Assembly (NCBI GenBank): GCA_000727475.1
Contig: KL647288.1
Coordinates: forward strand, 3,963,604-4,027,603
Direction: 5' to 3'
Length of the DNA: 64,000 nucleotides
DNA from: Sarcocystis neurona
Lineage: Eukaryota; Apicomplexa; Conoidasida; Eucoccidiorida; Sarcocystidae
Below the pieces are notes generated by a model. That model had not been told where the DNA came from and searched no databases. It worked only from the letters and a program-made list of their open reading frames with translations. Positions 53,414 through 64,000 of the stretch are shown piece after piece; within the stretch, counting starts at the first letter, position 1, and every line of letters starts with the position of its first letter. The position numbers and the translations under genes were made by a program.

Positions 53414-53641
53414 AGCAGCACCAGTGGAAAAAAACGACGAAGAAGCAGCAGCGGCAGCAAAGGTCACTGCCGACGCAGCTGAAAACCTGCCATCACGCGC
53501 CGAGGCAACGACCGAGTCCCTTTTACTGCGCTACTGTTCAATTCAAGCTTCTACAGACGCTCTGCTGAAGCTGTACTACATCTCAAAAATATACGTGTAT
53601 ATACGGAGAGCGGCAGTGAGAGAGCTGGCAGGACTGGTTTG
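53414..53641 (+). CDS. Possible plus-strand exon, Ala/Glu-rich
   Basis: Following CAG triplets, a frame beginning near 53414 reads EKNDEEAAAAAKVTADAAEN and SLLLRYCSIQASTDALLKLY before running into TATACG repeat and a TGA at 53639-53641. The SLLLRYCSIQ helix looks like real coding, but I could not find a partner exon. Confidence 0.2.
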
Positions 53642-54073
53642 ACTTGTTCATAAGGCGATCGTCCTCCTTTCGACGTTGCTCCTCACGCTTTTCTTCGGTT
53701 CGTCGCTGCTGCGCTGCTGCATGATCCCTTCCTACACCGCGTCTCTTTGCCACTGCCGCTGCTGCGGCATCTCGACTTCGGTTGCTGCTGCTGCTGCTGC
53801 CCTTGGTGCTCCACCGCCGCGGCTCGGGTTACGCAGAGGCCACATCAACGCGTCGGGGCGATACACCGACGTACGCGCAACATCAGCACCAGTAGCACGC
53901 CTCGATCACCTACGCTGCTTCAGAAGACGCAGCTCTCTCTTCAGTGCACTCCTGCTGCGGTCCAGATATGCCGCTGCTATTACACACGTACAACTCCATC
54001 TGTCCGCTCTCTGATACGCACTAACATAGATATACAGAGAGAGAGTGACGGGAAGAAATAGGAAAACAAGAGC

Positions 54074-54224
54074 TCATTCATCCATCGGGAAGCATCCGTA
54101 TCCACGGTGCAGCAGGCTGGGAGAGCGGCAGGCGTAGACGCTGCTGTGGTGGCGCGTCCCGCGTCGTGCCTCCCCCGTTCTGGGCGCCAGCACCAGTCGG
54201 CAGTCAAGCATCAGGAGATTGCTG
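54074..54224 (-). CDS. Probable terminal exon of the large protein
   Basis: After ATGGCTGCAG one base completes the Ala codon left at 54343. The frame reads SNLLMLDCRLVLAPRTGEAR and HSSVYACRSPSLLHRGYGCF, then PMDE and TGA at 54074-54076. The intron is about 118 bp. Chosen over readthrough because phase and complexity are better; moderate confidence only. Confidence 0.4.
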
Positions 54225-57200
54225 CTGCAGCCATGGGTCTTGGGCATCTGCAACAGCTGCTGCAGCAGTTCCTTTCCTATGCGTGCTGCCGGTGGTAGCT
54301 GCCCTTGCTGCAGCTGCTGTGCTGCTGCCGTTGTTCTCATACGCGAACCACTGGCGCGCGCGCGTGCGCACGAGTCGTAGATCGTCCTGGGCCACTAGGC
54401 AGCCTACTTCATCGGCATACAGAAGAAATTCTTCCTTTCGATTGTGCAAACTTATAGCGACGTATCCCCCTCGTTCTTCGTCTCGCCGATGGCGCAGCTG
54501 CTGCAGCTGGCGCTGCTGCTGCAGAGACGTCTGGTGGTGCAGCTTCGTCTGCTGCTGGGAGGTCTTCCCCCCTTTCCTGCCCTTGCTGCTGCTGTCTGCG
54601 GCTGCGCAGGCGTCGTTCTCTCTCTTCTCCGCGGTAGAAACAGAAGCAGCAGCACCGGACGCAGGGTCTCCCTGCTGCTGCTGCAGCTCCAGCAGCAGCC
54701 CCCGCTGGAGCGAATTGCGCGTGACGACTGCTCGCACGGGTTGTTCTTGGCCCGCCGGAAGGCCGAGAAGCGCTTTGACACGCACGCAGACAGGGGTGCC
54801 TTCGGCGAGCAGAGCCATGTTGCTTCTGACTCGCTGTTCTTGAGCAGCACTTGCTGCTGTAAACGACCTCACCGCCCCCCACACACACGCAGCAGCGACA
54901 GCTGCGGCTGCAGCAGCAGAAGGCGTTCTGCTCCTTGCTTCTGCCGTTCCTTCGGCTTCTCTTCCTTTACCTGCTGCTGCTCTCGAAGGGCCGTCTGCTC
55001 CCCCTTTCTTGGTATCCCCCTCTGCAGTCCGGCTGCTGTTGCCGCGACACTCTCCTGCAGCTGCGGCACCTCCTCCTCCTCCAGTGCCGCTGCTGCTGCT
55101 GCTTCCGCTGAACCACACACCCCCCCCGCCTCCCCCTGCGCCCAAGGCAGTCTCAGCCGCTGCAGACGCATGACTGCTAACGCCGTGCACCAACATCAAC
55201 TGCTGCTGCTGCTCCGCTAGCGCCGCACTGCTGCTGCTTGAAGGCGCACCAGCGGGAGCAGCAGCAGCAGCCGAAGCAGCTGCAGCAGCGAGGGCGAACG
55301 GATCCGCTGCGTTTGCGCCTGTGGCTGCAGCTGCCTGGCCAGACGTCGGAGGAGCAGCAGCAGCCGCAGCAACGAAGCGGTCTTTGGCTGACTGCTGCTG
55401 CTCCTCCTGCCTCGCCTTGAGCAGCAGAAAATACTCCTTCGACTGAACCGCCTCTTTGTAGCGCAGTACAATTCCAGGAATATCAGCAGCAGCAGGAGCT
55501 TCCTGTTTATTCTTCGCATAAGGCCAGGGGTCTACTCCGACTAAGTAGGAGAGAATTTCGAGCTGACACGTACGTGCTGCTGCCAGCGCGCCGAGCGACA
55601 GCGTAGCCCCTGCCGTTCCTGTGCCACCTCCTCCACCTCCGCCTTCGCCTGCTGCTGCAACTCCGCCACCAGCGGCGGCAGAAGAACACAGGAGGACCGC
55701 GGCCAGGTCTGGGAATTCTTTGATAATCGGCAGCAGCACGCGCCGATCTTGCTTCAAACGTACGCGCAGCACCGCCTGCAGCTCCTGTCGCCGGTGATTA
55801 CACTTGCACCTACAGACCTTCTCTATGCCGGGAGGGGCGGGCGTACAGAGCGGACGGCTGCTGCTGCTGCCCCCTCCCCCCCGCCTGCTGCAGCTGTCGC
55901 CGGAGCTGCGGCAGATGCAGCAGCAGAGCCCGCCAGCAGCGACAGCAGCGCTCCGTTGTTCGACAGGGATCCCCAGCTTAAAACGCTGCTGTTGTCGACG
56001 CTTCCTCCTGCTGCTGGCGTTGCATGTCCCCGGCTGTTGCTGCTGTGAGGCGGCAGCAGCGCGTGCAGCGCCGCTCGTCCTCCTCCCATCCCTGTCCCTG
56101 CTGCTGCTGCGTTGCCTAAGAAGGTCGCGGGCACCCACCACACGCCTGGAAGGGGCCAGCCCCTCGCCGCTCTGCTGCTGCTGTGACTCAGGAGGCTTGC
56201 AAACGAGAAGCTGCTGCTGCTGCCGCTCGCACTCGCTGCTGCTGCGGCAGACAACACCGAGAATAGCGCAGAGACAGAAGAGAGGGAAGGCGCAGCAGCA
56301 GTTATGTTGCCTGCGGCAACAGCAGGAAATGCAGCTGCACCAGAAGCCGAGTTGCCTCCTCCTGCTGCAGTCCCAGGCCCCCCCCAGCCGGCAGGGTTGC
56401 TGTTGTTGTTGCTGCTCGTCGTGGCTGCTCTTTCTCCCCCTCCTCCGCCGATGTTGCCGCCGCGACTGCTGCGGTGGCTCCCCAAGCCCCCTGCAGGAAG
56501 TGCCAGGGCCAGCAGCTTTTCGTCTGCTGGTGCTAGTGGCCGCGCGTCTTCTAGCGAAAGGAGGAACGAACGGAAGAAACCTGGGGCTGCTTGGTGCTGC
56601 TGCACGTGCTGCTGCTGCTGCGCATGCGCACGTGCGTGACTGTGCTGCCCCCCTCCTCCTCCGGCACCGCTCCCTGCAGCAGCTCCAGCGGGCAGGGCAC
56701 TGCTGCTCGGGGTGGTGGGGAACAGCAGCAAATAGGATGTGAGCAGCGGTAGCAGCCAGGAGCCTCCGCCGTCGAGCGCAGCAGCTGCTGCTGCAGCAGC
56801 AGCCATGCCTGCAGCGGCCGCCGCGGCGACCGCTGCCGCTGCTGCTGCATGCGTGAAGAACGGCGGAGGCAGCAACTGCTGCGCAGCGCCACGACGCTTC
56901 GCATTGCTCTCTCTGTCAGCCATTGCAGGACGAATCAAACACATGCGTCCCGTCTGCAGCAGCCGCGCGGCCTGTCCTGGGGACAGAGAGAAGCTGCCTC
57001 CGCGCAACGGCCAGCAAAAACCGTCACTCACGCCTGCGCCTTCTGCCGCAGCAGCGCTCGGCAGACCTCTCCCACCCTCAGTCGCAATACACGAGTGCAG
57101 CCCATCAAGGTGGTGCGCTCCCCCGCTGCTGAGACTTGCTGCTACTGCGGCGGTCGAAGATGAGCCAGACCCAGGAGCAGCAGCAGCAGCGCCTGGGCCT

Positions 57201-60200
57201 GGATCGCATGCAGGGACAGTGCGGAACAGCAGCCGCTCGCCGCACGGCAGGACGAAGGACCGTTCCAGCAGCTCAACGACTACGAAGCAGCAGCTCGCTG
57301 CCAAAAATCGCAACGCTCCTGCTGCTGCTGCAGCCTGCCGTCTTGCTTCATCAGCTGTCGAGTCTCCCTTCCACCCCCCTCCGCATCTGCTGCTGCTGCT
57401 CCTCGCTCCAGCACCGCTGCCGCTGCTTCCTCCGACGAACGCAGAGGAGGCAGCACCGCTGCTTCGCAGAGCACCGGCAGCAGCAACGGCCAGAAGGTGT
57501 GGCGCAGCCGGAGCAGCAGCAATGTCGGAAGACAGAGGAAAGAGCGGATCGCGAGACAGTTCCTCCAGCGCCGCGCTCTGTATATACACCTGCGACCCCA
57601 CAGACAACGAGTTCAACTGTCGCAGAGCCTTCGCTTCCGGATTCAGACCGAACACGCTTTTGCACGTGGACAGCTGGCCCATCACTGGCTCCCGCACGAC
57701 TGCCACAGGTGGCTCCTCTTCTTCCCGGTTACTGTTGACCGCTCTTTCTCCTGTTGGCGCTGCTGCTGGTGGTGTCTCTGCCGCTGTACTTGGAAACTCT
57801 GCAGCTGGAGCAGCGGCGGCACTTGCGGCTGCTGCGCCTTCTTCGCAGAAAGCGGTACCCTTGGCCTGGTCAGCAGCAGCTGCTGCGGCTGGCCATCTGC
57901 TATTGCTGCCGCTGATTCCCTTCGTCGTCTGAGGCGTAGGGCTACTAGTCGCGCCAGGAGGAGCATGAGCAGCAGCATCAGGAACTCGGCCACCAACAGC
58001 AGCATCCCCAGCTGCTGCTGCAGGACTGACGACGGAGGAGGAAGACGGCGTCCCGAGTAAGGAGCTGCAGAGGTGCTTCAGGTAGCGGGTATCAAGTTCA
58101 TGCAGAACACTATCAATCAAACCGCTCGCTCCGTACTTGTCCACCTGCCAGAGACACAAGTATATGTCTCTCCGTTTTAGGTGAAGATACGTCAGATGTC
58201 TCCGGCCGAAGTGCGCTGCGAAAAGAGGCCTGAAGAGGCGCTCCAGAGACGACAGCAGGCCACTTATCCTGCCGCTGCTGCGGCGGGGTCTCCCGTTGCT
58301 GTTTCTGCTGCGGAACAGTTTTATTCCCCTGGTGCTGCTCTCCCCGTTGTCGGCGCAGCTGCGACTGCGACTGCTGCAGCTGTCACTGCTGTTGCTGCCG
58401 CTGCGCTTAAGGACCCCGACATTGGTCCTGCTGCTGTCACACTCAACAGCAACAGGACTGGCGCCGGCGATTTCTCTTTTGCTTGCTGCAGCAGTCGGAG
58501 GAGACGAGCAGCCGGCAGCAGAACTCCCTTTTGCGGCAGGCTCCAAGGGCTCTGCAATCCTGTCGCGTTCCTGCTGCTCTTCTTCGCTGCTACGCTGCTC
58601 GTGCTGCGGCTGCTGCGACCGGTCGTTCTTCTGCTGCTCTCGCTGCTGCTCCTGCTGCTGCTCCGGCCGCTGTTGCTGCTGCTGCCGTTGCTCCACCGAC
58701 TGCTGCCCCTGCTGCTGCACCAACTGCTCCTCCTCCTCCTGCAGGCGCTTTTCTTCCTGCAGCCCCTTTTCCTCTTGTAGGAGCTGCTGCTGCTCCTGCT
58801 CCTCCAGCAGCTGCTGCTCCTGTTGAAACTGCTGCACCGGGCAAGTGAGCACTTGCGAAACATGCCACTGAAACGCCTGTCTCCCCCACTGCCGTCTCCA
58901 CGCCGGGCGCAGCCGCGCTAACGCCAGCAGGGTGTCGTAGCAGAAATCAACAAACTGCTGCTGTGTTTGTGGAAATAAAGGCGCCGCTCCTACTGCAGTC
59001 CCTCGTGTGGAGAATGCTGTAGCGCCCCGTGTGGGGACTGCTGCTGCTGCAGCGCCTCTTGTGGGGCCTGCGGCTGCTGCTGTTGCTGCTGCTGTTGCAG
59101 CTGCTGCAGACGCAGGGCAGAGGGTGAGTGCAGCAGGAGGAAGAACCGGCATCGCGACCGCCTTCAGCACCTCCGGGAATAGGGATGAAGAATTGTTATT
59201 TCTCCGTTGTTGCAGCTGCAGCAACATCCTCGAGTTCTCAGCCTCCCGCTGCTCCTCCTGCTGCTCCTTCTGCAGCGCACACGCATACACCGAAGAGGCT
59301 GCCTCGTACGTTGCACGGGAAAGCTCCTCCTCTCGGTTTTCCTGCTGCTTCTGCTTCTTCCGCTGCTTCTGATCCTGCTCCTGTTCCTGCTCTCTATGAG
59401 TCGCCGGCGCTTCTTCGAAGCTGGTGGCGCTGCTGCAGCGAGCCCCCGCCGCCGCCTCCTCGACGCGGCCTGCGTCATGGCTTTCCGCAGCCGCTGCAAC
59501 AGCAGTCACAGCCGCAGCACACGTAACGTCCAGCAGCACCAACTTCACCGGTCACTCGCCTGTTGTAGCGGCAAAACAGCGTGGTGGGCGTCCCGCAGCA
59601 AGGCGCAGCAGCAGTAGCAGAAGCGTAATAACCCAGCAGCAGCAGCAGCCAGAGACAACAGCAGCCGTCACACACACACGGCAGCAGCGGCTACGAGATA
59701 CGCTGCCGCGGCGCGCAGAAGGCACGAGATGCGGCGCGCGGAATGCAGCTGCAGCAGCAGCGAGTCTGCATGTTCCCCTCTTCACGTCTGCGTACGAACG
59801 TGATCGCACCAGCAACGTGGCCACGTCTGCTGCCTCCTCTGCAGAAGACGCAGAAGAAGAAGAGGAAACCTTCGGGCCAGAATTCCTTCTGCACGAGCAC
59901 GCGTAGATATTCTTCGAGGTCCTTCCCCCCCTCCGCACGTTTTCGTGTCCTTCTCTGTCTACATATATGTGTATGCGCACGCGGACGAGAAGGTTGGCTT
60001 TTCTACTTCACCTTCCCTTCCCACCACCACCGAACGAACGTCGTGAGTTTGATCTCCCCACACGAAGAAGAGAAAATGCGCTGCTGCCATCTGCGACACG
60101 AAGAAAGACCCACGCGCCGCGGCCACGGGGAAAGTGCGGAACCGACCCACGATGGCTGTGGCAAAAACCAGAGATATATCCGCGTCTGCAGAAGGAGATC

Positions 60201-63200
60201 CGTACGCCAGTGCATGCACGTTTTTGGCAGGCAGGACTGCACTCACTTCTGCTCGTAGTATGTGATGTACGTGCGACACGTACTACACACACTGGCGAGC
60301 ACGAAAAGCAGCAGCACACGCGCCAACACAACAAAAATGCACCTGCACCTCTCTTATGCAAGAGCAACTTCGCACTCTATCTTACCTGGTCAGGTTCTAG
60401 ACGTATATGTATATATGTGTCTATATGTACGTATATATATATGTATGCGTGGACGGATGATGGACGCACATATGTGTGTGTACGTATATATGTATGGGTG
60501 GTAGTATGTGTATGTACGGACATTTGTATACATGTATCTATCTTTGCGTATACATATATATATGTATCCGCGTAGTAGGTATATGTCTATACGTGTAAAC
60601 GCGTGTATGTAAGAGTGTGTATGTATGTTTGTGCAGCTGTACGTATGTGGATGTATGTATGGATGTCTTTATATGTGTGTGCAAGATGAAGAAATGAATG
60701 TATACGTGAATATGTATATGTGTGTCTACATATGTATGTATGTAATATAAAGTACGTTACGTATCTCTGTGTGACACATGTGTGGGCATGTGTGTGTGTG
60801 ATGGGAAATACAGAGAGCTGCCGGGAAAAAAAGTTCTCTGCGTCATTTCCTCTCTATGAATGTCCTTCCTTTCGCCTCTGTTGAACCCTCCGTGGACTGC
60901 CACAGACCGCAGATATTCTTCCACAGGCTCCAGTCCATCGGTGTGATGCACCTACACGCGCCCATCCCGTGATATGCAGACGCACGCGACTCCACGTATG
61001 CACACATACATATACATATATCTCTCTACATACATATATATATGTGTATAGAGGAAGAGCTGCGTGTACAGAAATACATCTATTTCTCTACCTATACATA
61101 TATATATGTGTATAGAGGAAGAGCTGCGTGTACAGAAATACATCTATTTCTCTACCTATACATATATATATATATATGTGTATAGAGGAAGAGCTGCGTG
61201 TACAGAAATACATCTATCTCCCTACCTATATATATATATATATATGTGTATAGAGGAAGAGCTGCATGTATAGACAGAGAAGGAAGAAAACGCAGCAGAT
61301 GTTGATAGGCCGTAGGCAAATGACAGATGTGTGCATGGCTGCACGCCGGTACGAATACGCGTATCTCTGTGCCAGCACACCGGTAGAAAGGCCGGCGGAG
61401 TGTGCGACCCCAGTACGTACTCTCGCTACATCCACATACACCTATACGTACATATGCGTACACACAGACACACATATCCATGCATGTGTATATAGGAATA
61501 CACCAATATTGTGTGAGTGAGTACGCGTGCAGACGCGCTGTGATGTGCGGCCGGTGGGCGTCGACGGGAGACACGAGTCCGCTGCCGAGGCAGTCAGAAA
61601 AACAGAGAGACAGGAAGGGAAAACAGAGAGGGAGACACGGAGAGGAGGACCTGACCTTGGTGTGATAGATACTGCTGCTGCGAGGCAAACCCGGAGCAGG
61701 CATTCCTGCGGCCGCAGGAGCATCTGCTGGGAAAAAGAGCCTACGGAAAGTGGCGCGTACCTGTGGAGCTGCTGCGACCTAGCTGCCGCTCCTTCCCTTC
61801 ACGCTCCTCCTCGGTATGCTGCTCCTGCAGTTCCTCTTCTCCTTGCTGCTGCTGCTGCTCAGTACTCCCAAGAGGGACTGCGGCTCTGTTCCTCGGCGGG
61901 TGGATGCGCGACGCCATCGTCAGCGGGTCTCTGCAACGCTGCTCTTGAGTCAGGAGGCTGTTGCTGTCTTTGCTCTCTGCGCCCTGTGTGTCTACATGCT
62001 GCTGCTCGTGCTGCGGCGCGGCGTCGCTGCCGCTGCTGCCGTCATCCGACAGGGCGCTGCTATCTTCCTCCGCATGCAGCAGCTGTTCTTCGTCGTCCGC
62101 TGAGGCTCCGTCCTTCAGCCCTGCAACCTGTGCTGCACCTCCCCCGCCTGCGGTCGCGGCTGCTGCTGCAGCCTCTTCGTGAGCAGCAGCACGCTCTGCT
62201 GCCTCTACTGCAGCGAGCAGCAGGTGGTCGTCTGCTGCTGCTGCATGCCGTTGCCACAGCAGCAGCTGCCACGCGTCAAGAGCTGTCAGTTCCGCCTGCT
62301 GCGATGTTTCTCCTCCTCCTCCTCCTCCTGTTCCTCCTCTCTCCTCTTCTTCCTCCTCCCTCTCAGCAACAGCAGCAGCAGCAGCAAGGCTTCTCTTTCG
62401 GACACTCATTTCGCTTCTCTCACCGACTTCTCTGCTATTGGTAAATCCTCGCTCTTGCTGCTCGCGCTGCTCCTGCTGTCGTTCTGCTTCGAACTTCTGC
62501 AGCAGCAGTGTCTGGTCTATCTCATTCCTACAACACTCGTAAAAAAGGCGCGCCTCCTGTTGCTGCTCCTGCAAGCGTAACTTCTCGTTCCGTCCTCTCG
62601 ATAGATCGTCCACGCCCTCCGCGCGCCCGTGGCTCTCTTCTCCTCCATCTCCGTCCCCCACGTGATGAAAGACCGACTGCCGTCGCGGCTGCCACGGCTG
62701 CCGCTGCTGATCCTCATCCTGCGGCTGACGGCGCTCCTGCTGCCGGTAAAGCTGCTGCTGACGGAACAACTGCTCCGCGTAATACTGCTGCTGCTGACGG
62801 TACTGCTGCTGCTGCTGTTGTTGCTGCCCCACGTGCTGCTGCGGCTGCTGAAACTGATGGTGCTGCAAATGCTGCTGCTGCTGCTGCACCGAGGACACCG
62901 AAGAAAACCAGGTCGGCAGTTGCCCTCTACCAGGCGCGTGGGCGGCGGCAGCAGAGAACAAGCTACCCGACGCAGAAGCAGCAGCAGCAACCGCATGCGC
63001 GTCTTCTTCTCCTTTTCCTGCCCTGGGCACGTTCTCGTGCTGCCACTTCAAAGATTGCTGTCTGATGCTGTGCAGAAGCTTCTGCTGCTCCTGCAGCAGC
63101 GCTTCCTGCTGCTCAATACACGCCTGCCGCTTCAGCAACGCGCGCTGCTGCTGCTTTGTCTTTCTGCAAGAAAGCAGCCCTCGGCCTCCCCCTTGCAGTC

Positions 63201-64000
63201 CTGCAGCATCATCGCCATTGCTACGTGGACCAAAAGACGAGTCCTCCCCTGCATTCGCTGCTGCTGCTGCTCCTGCTGCTGCTGCTGCACGAACGAGCGC
63301 TGCACCTCTACATGCTCCTGCCGCAGTCAGACCTGGTGCTGTTCCTCCTGCTGCACCTGCCCCTATGATTGCTCTTGCTTCTGCTGTTTGTCCTGCAGCT
63401 GCGGCTCCTGCTCGGCCTGCTGCTGTTGTTAACAAAGCCGGGTCGGGCGGCACAAAGGACCCAGCGTCTTTTGTGTAAAAGACAGAACCTGCTTCTCCTG
63501 CTGTAGGCGTTGCTTCCCATTCACGTACACCTCCCTGCAGTTCTTGCTGCTGCGTCGTGGGCTGCAGTTGCTGCTGTCGCCAGATCGCCTCCTGTTCCTG
63601 CTGCTGCTCATCCTGCCGCTGTAATTGCTCTGGATGCCTCCAGACTTGCTGCTGCTCCTGCTGGTGCGTGGCCCATTGTCGTCGCTGCTGCACAAACGTC
63701 GACTGCTGTTCCTGCCAGACGTGCTGCTGGTGCCATAAGTGCTGCCGCTGAACCCAGAGTCGCCTTTCCTCGTGCTGCTGGTCCGCTCTGCCCTGCTGCT
63801 GCAGCTGATGCTCCCCGTCGGGCGGCCGATGCACTCCCCGCTGCTGCTGCTCCCATAGCCCCTGGTGTTGCTGCTGAACGCCTTCTGCCTGCCACTGCTG
63901 CAGCCCGACTGGCTGCTGCCGCTGCTGCTCCTCCACCACCGCGCCTTGCTGTTGCCACAGTACGTCACCCTGCTGCTGCACGTCACCCTGTTGCTGCTGT
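54074..64000 (-). CDS. Very large Gln/Ala/Ser-rich protein, multi-exon, open at right edge
   Basis: Minus-strand exons: from beyond 64000 to 61761 (donor CCACAG/GTACGC), 60248 to 60040 or 60031, 59921-59870, 59493-55847, 55775-54343 and 54224-54074 (TGA). Phases agree at the joins 61761/60248, 59870/59493, 55847/55775 and 54343/54224. The product exceeds 2500 residues, mostly low complexity: a Gln-rich N-terminal part, then Ala, Ser, Gly and Glu runs. Ordinary-complexity blocks include AKNVHALAYGSPSADADISL, DLEEYLRVLVQKEFWPE, FVDFCYDTLLALARLRPAWR, LTYLHLKRRDIYLCLWQVDK and VAISLHNRKEEFLLYADEVG. I do not recognise the family. A nuclear scaffold or transcription-related protein is conceivable from the Gln content, but that is only inference. 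Confidence 0.6.
54343..59493 (-). CDS. Two main exons of the large protein with a 71-bp intron
   Basis: Exon 59493-55847 (after TGTTGCAG) carries GRRHLTYLHLKRRDIYLCLW and VFGLNPEAKALRQLNSLSVG among Gln, Ser, Gly and Ala runs. A 71-bp intron (55846-55776, GTACGC to GAGCTGCAG) switches frame and removes a TAG. Exon 55775-54343 has RLKQDRRVLLPIIKEFPDLA, then Gly/Ala runs and VAISLHNRKEEFLLYADEVG, CLVAQDDLRLVRTRARQWFA, ending at GTATGA. The open frame that continues past this donor to 54204 is likely intronic readthrough. Confidence 0.55.
59493..60248 (-). other. Introns and two small exons of the large minus-strand gene
   Basis: Exon 60248-60040 (or 60031) contains FATAIVGRFRTFPVAAARGS and QMAAAHFLFFVWGDQTHD. 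Exon 59921-59870 contains DLEEYLRVLVQKEFWPE and ends GAAG/GTTTCC. The donor of the first and acceptor of the second are not settled (GTTCGT or GTGGTG; AAG or ACAG). Plus-strand CAG at 59.6-59.8 kb is CTG in this gene's sense, as expected for an intron. Confidence 0.45.
60380..61520. repeat. Microsatellite and ~70-bp tandem repeat, intron of the large gene
   Basis: TATGTATA-type repeat fills 60.39-60.76 kb. Four units carrying TAGAGGAAGAGCTGCGTGTAC, ACAGAAATACATCTAT and CTACCTATAC (about 66-76 bp, differing in TATA run length) lie at 61045-61275. A minus-strand frame at 60.84-60.95 kb (EEYLRSVAVHGGFNRGER) looks coding-like but does not fit the phase of the neighbouring exons. Confidence 0.7.
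61761..64000 (-). CDS. Gln-rich N-terminal exon of the large protein, truncated by window edge
   Basis: Open from the window end to a strong CAG/GTACGC donor at 61760. Begins with Gln-rich repeats including two copies of QQGDV, then GSVFYTKDAGSFVPPDPALL, Ala-rich stretches, long poly-Gln with LPTWFSSVSS, a charged coiled-coil-like Glu/Arg/Gln region and ELTALDAWQLLLWQRHAAAA. The single leftover base joins AA at 60248 to make Glu. The plus strand shows only antisense frames of the same triplets. Confidence 0.6.

Noticed and set aside
60757..60951. Minus-strand exon with EEYLRSVAVHGGFNRGER
   Set aside because: Looks coding, but its phase fits neither the exon ending at 61761 nor the one starting at 60248, and those two join each other directly in phase.
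61527..62444. 305-codon plus-strand ORF
   Set aside because: Antisense of the Gln-rich exon of the large minus-strand gene.
1..64000. CRISPR arrays, rRNA genes, telomeric heptamers, reverse transcriptase motifs
   Set aside because: Looked for by eye on both strands. Repeats are triplets, microsatellites or short tandem arrays without spacers, and no RT or integrase motif was seen.

Overview
The window reads as nuclear DNA of a coccidian apicomplexan, most probably Eimeria. This rests on three things: thousands of bases of CAG/CTG-type triplets that translate as Gln, Ala, Ser or Leu runs both inside and outside genes; long stretches of TATACGTA/TGTACA-type microsatellite; and intron-rich genes with conserved blocks separated by low-complexity inserts. 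There are no bacterial operons, rRNA genes, CRISPR arrays or telomere-type heptamers. Because the triplets stay open in several frames at once, most long ORFs are artefacts. I accepted exons only where conserved protein, splice sites and reading phase agree.

Left part (1-14.6 kb, minus strand): one long split gene for a PPR-like helical-repeat protein runs from a first exon at 14641-14330 through about ten exons and leaves the window at base 6 with a splice donor. 14.9-18.2 kb is an unresolved locus. A minus-strand gene for another helical-repeat protein is supported by three phase-matched exons (18235-17277), and helical-repeat-like mini-exons also appear on the plus strand at 15.8-17.0 kb. 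18.6-22.95 kb is a compositional island with neither triplets nor microsatellites and no recognisable gene.

Centre (23.5-47.3 kb, plus strand): a 24-kb mismatch-repair gene, MSH6 (MutS-alpha partner of MSH2). I reconstructed 13 exons; their phases match at every junction. The mismatch-binding Phe-x-Glu, Walker A, ABC signature, Walker B and C-terminal helix-turn-helix are all present. One reading-frame discontinuity lies in a low-complexity insert of exon 3, and one intron appears to begin with GC.

Right part: 47.5-48.85 kb holds a possible small plus-strand gene. 48.9-54.0 kb is repeat-rich and gene-poor, with weak candidates only. From 54.07 kb to beyond the right edge runs a minus-strand gene for a very large Q/A/S-rich protein with several conserved-looking blocks that I do not recognise.

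The most interesting structural signal is triplet orientation. Exons mostly carry CAG on the sense strand and introns mostly CTG, often switching at the splice junction. Two short in-frame MSH6 exons are flanked by triplet tracts of opposite, mutually complementary orientation. The repair gene that would be expected to police triplet instability is therefore itself full of triplets. Coordinates were counted by eye and cross-checked by reading phase; allow one or two bases of error.
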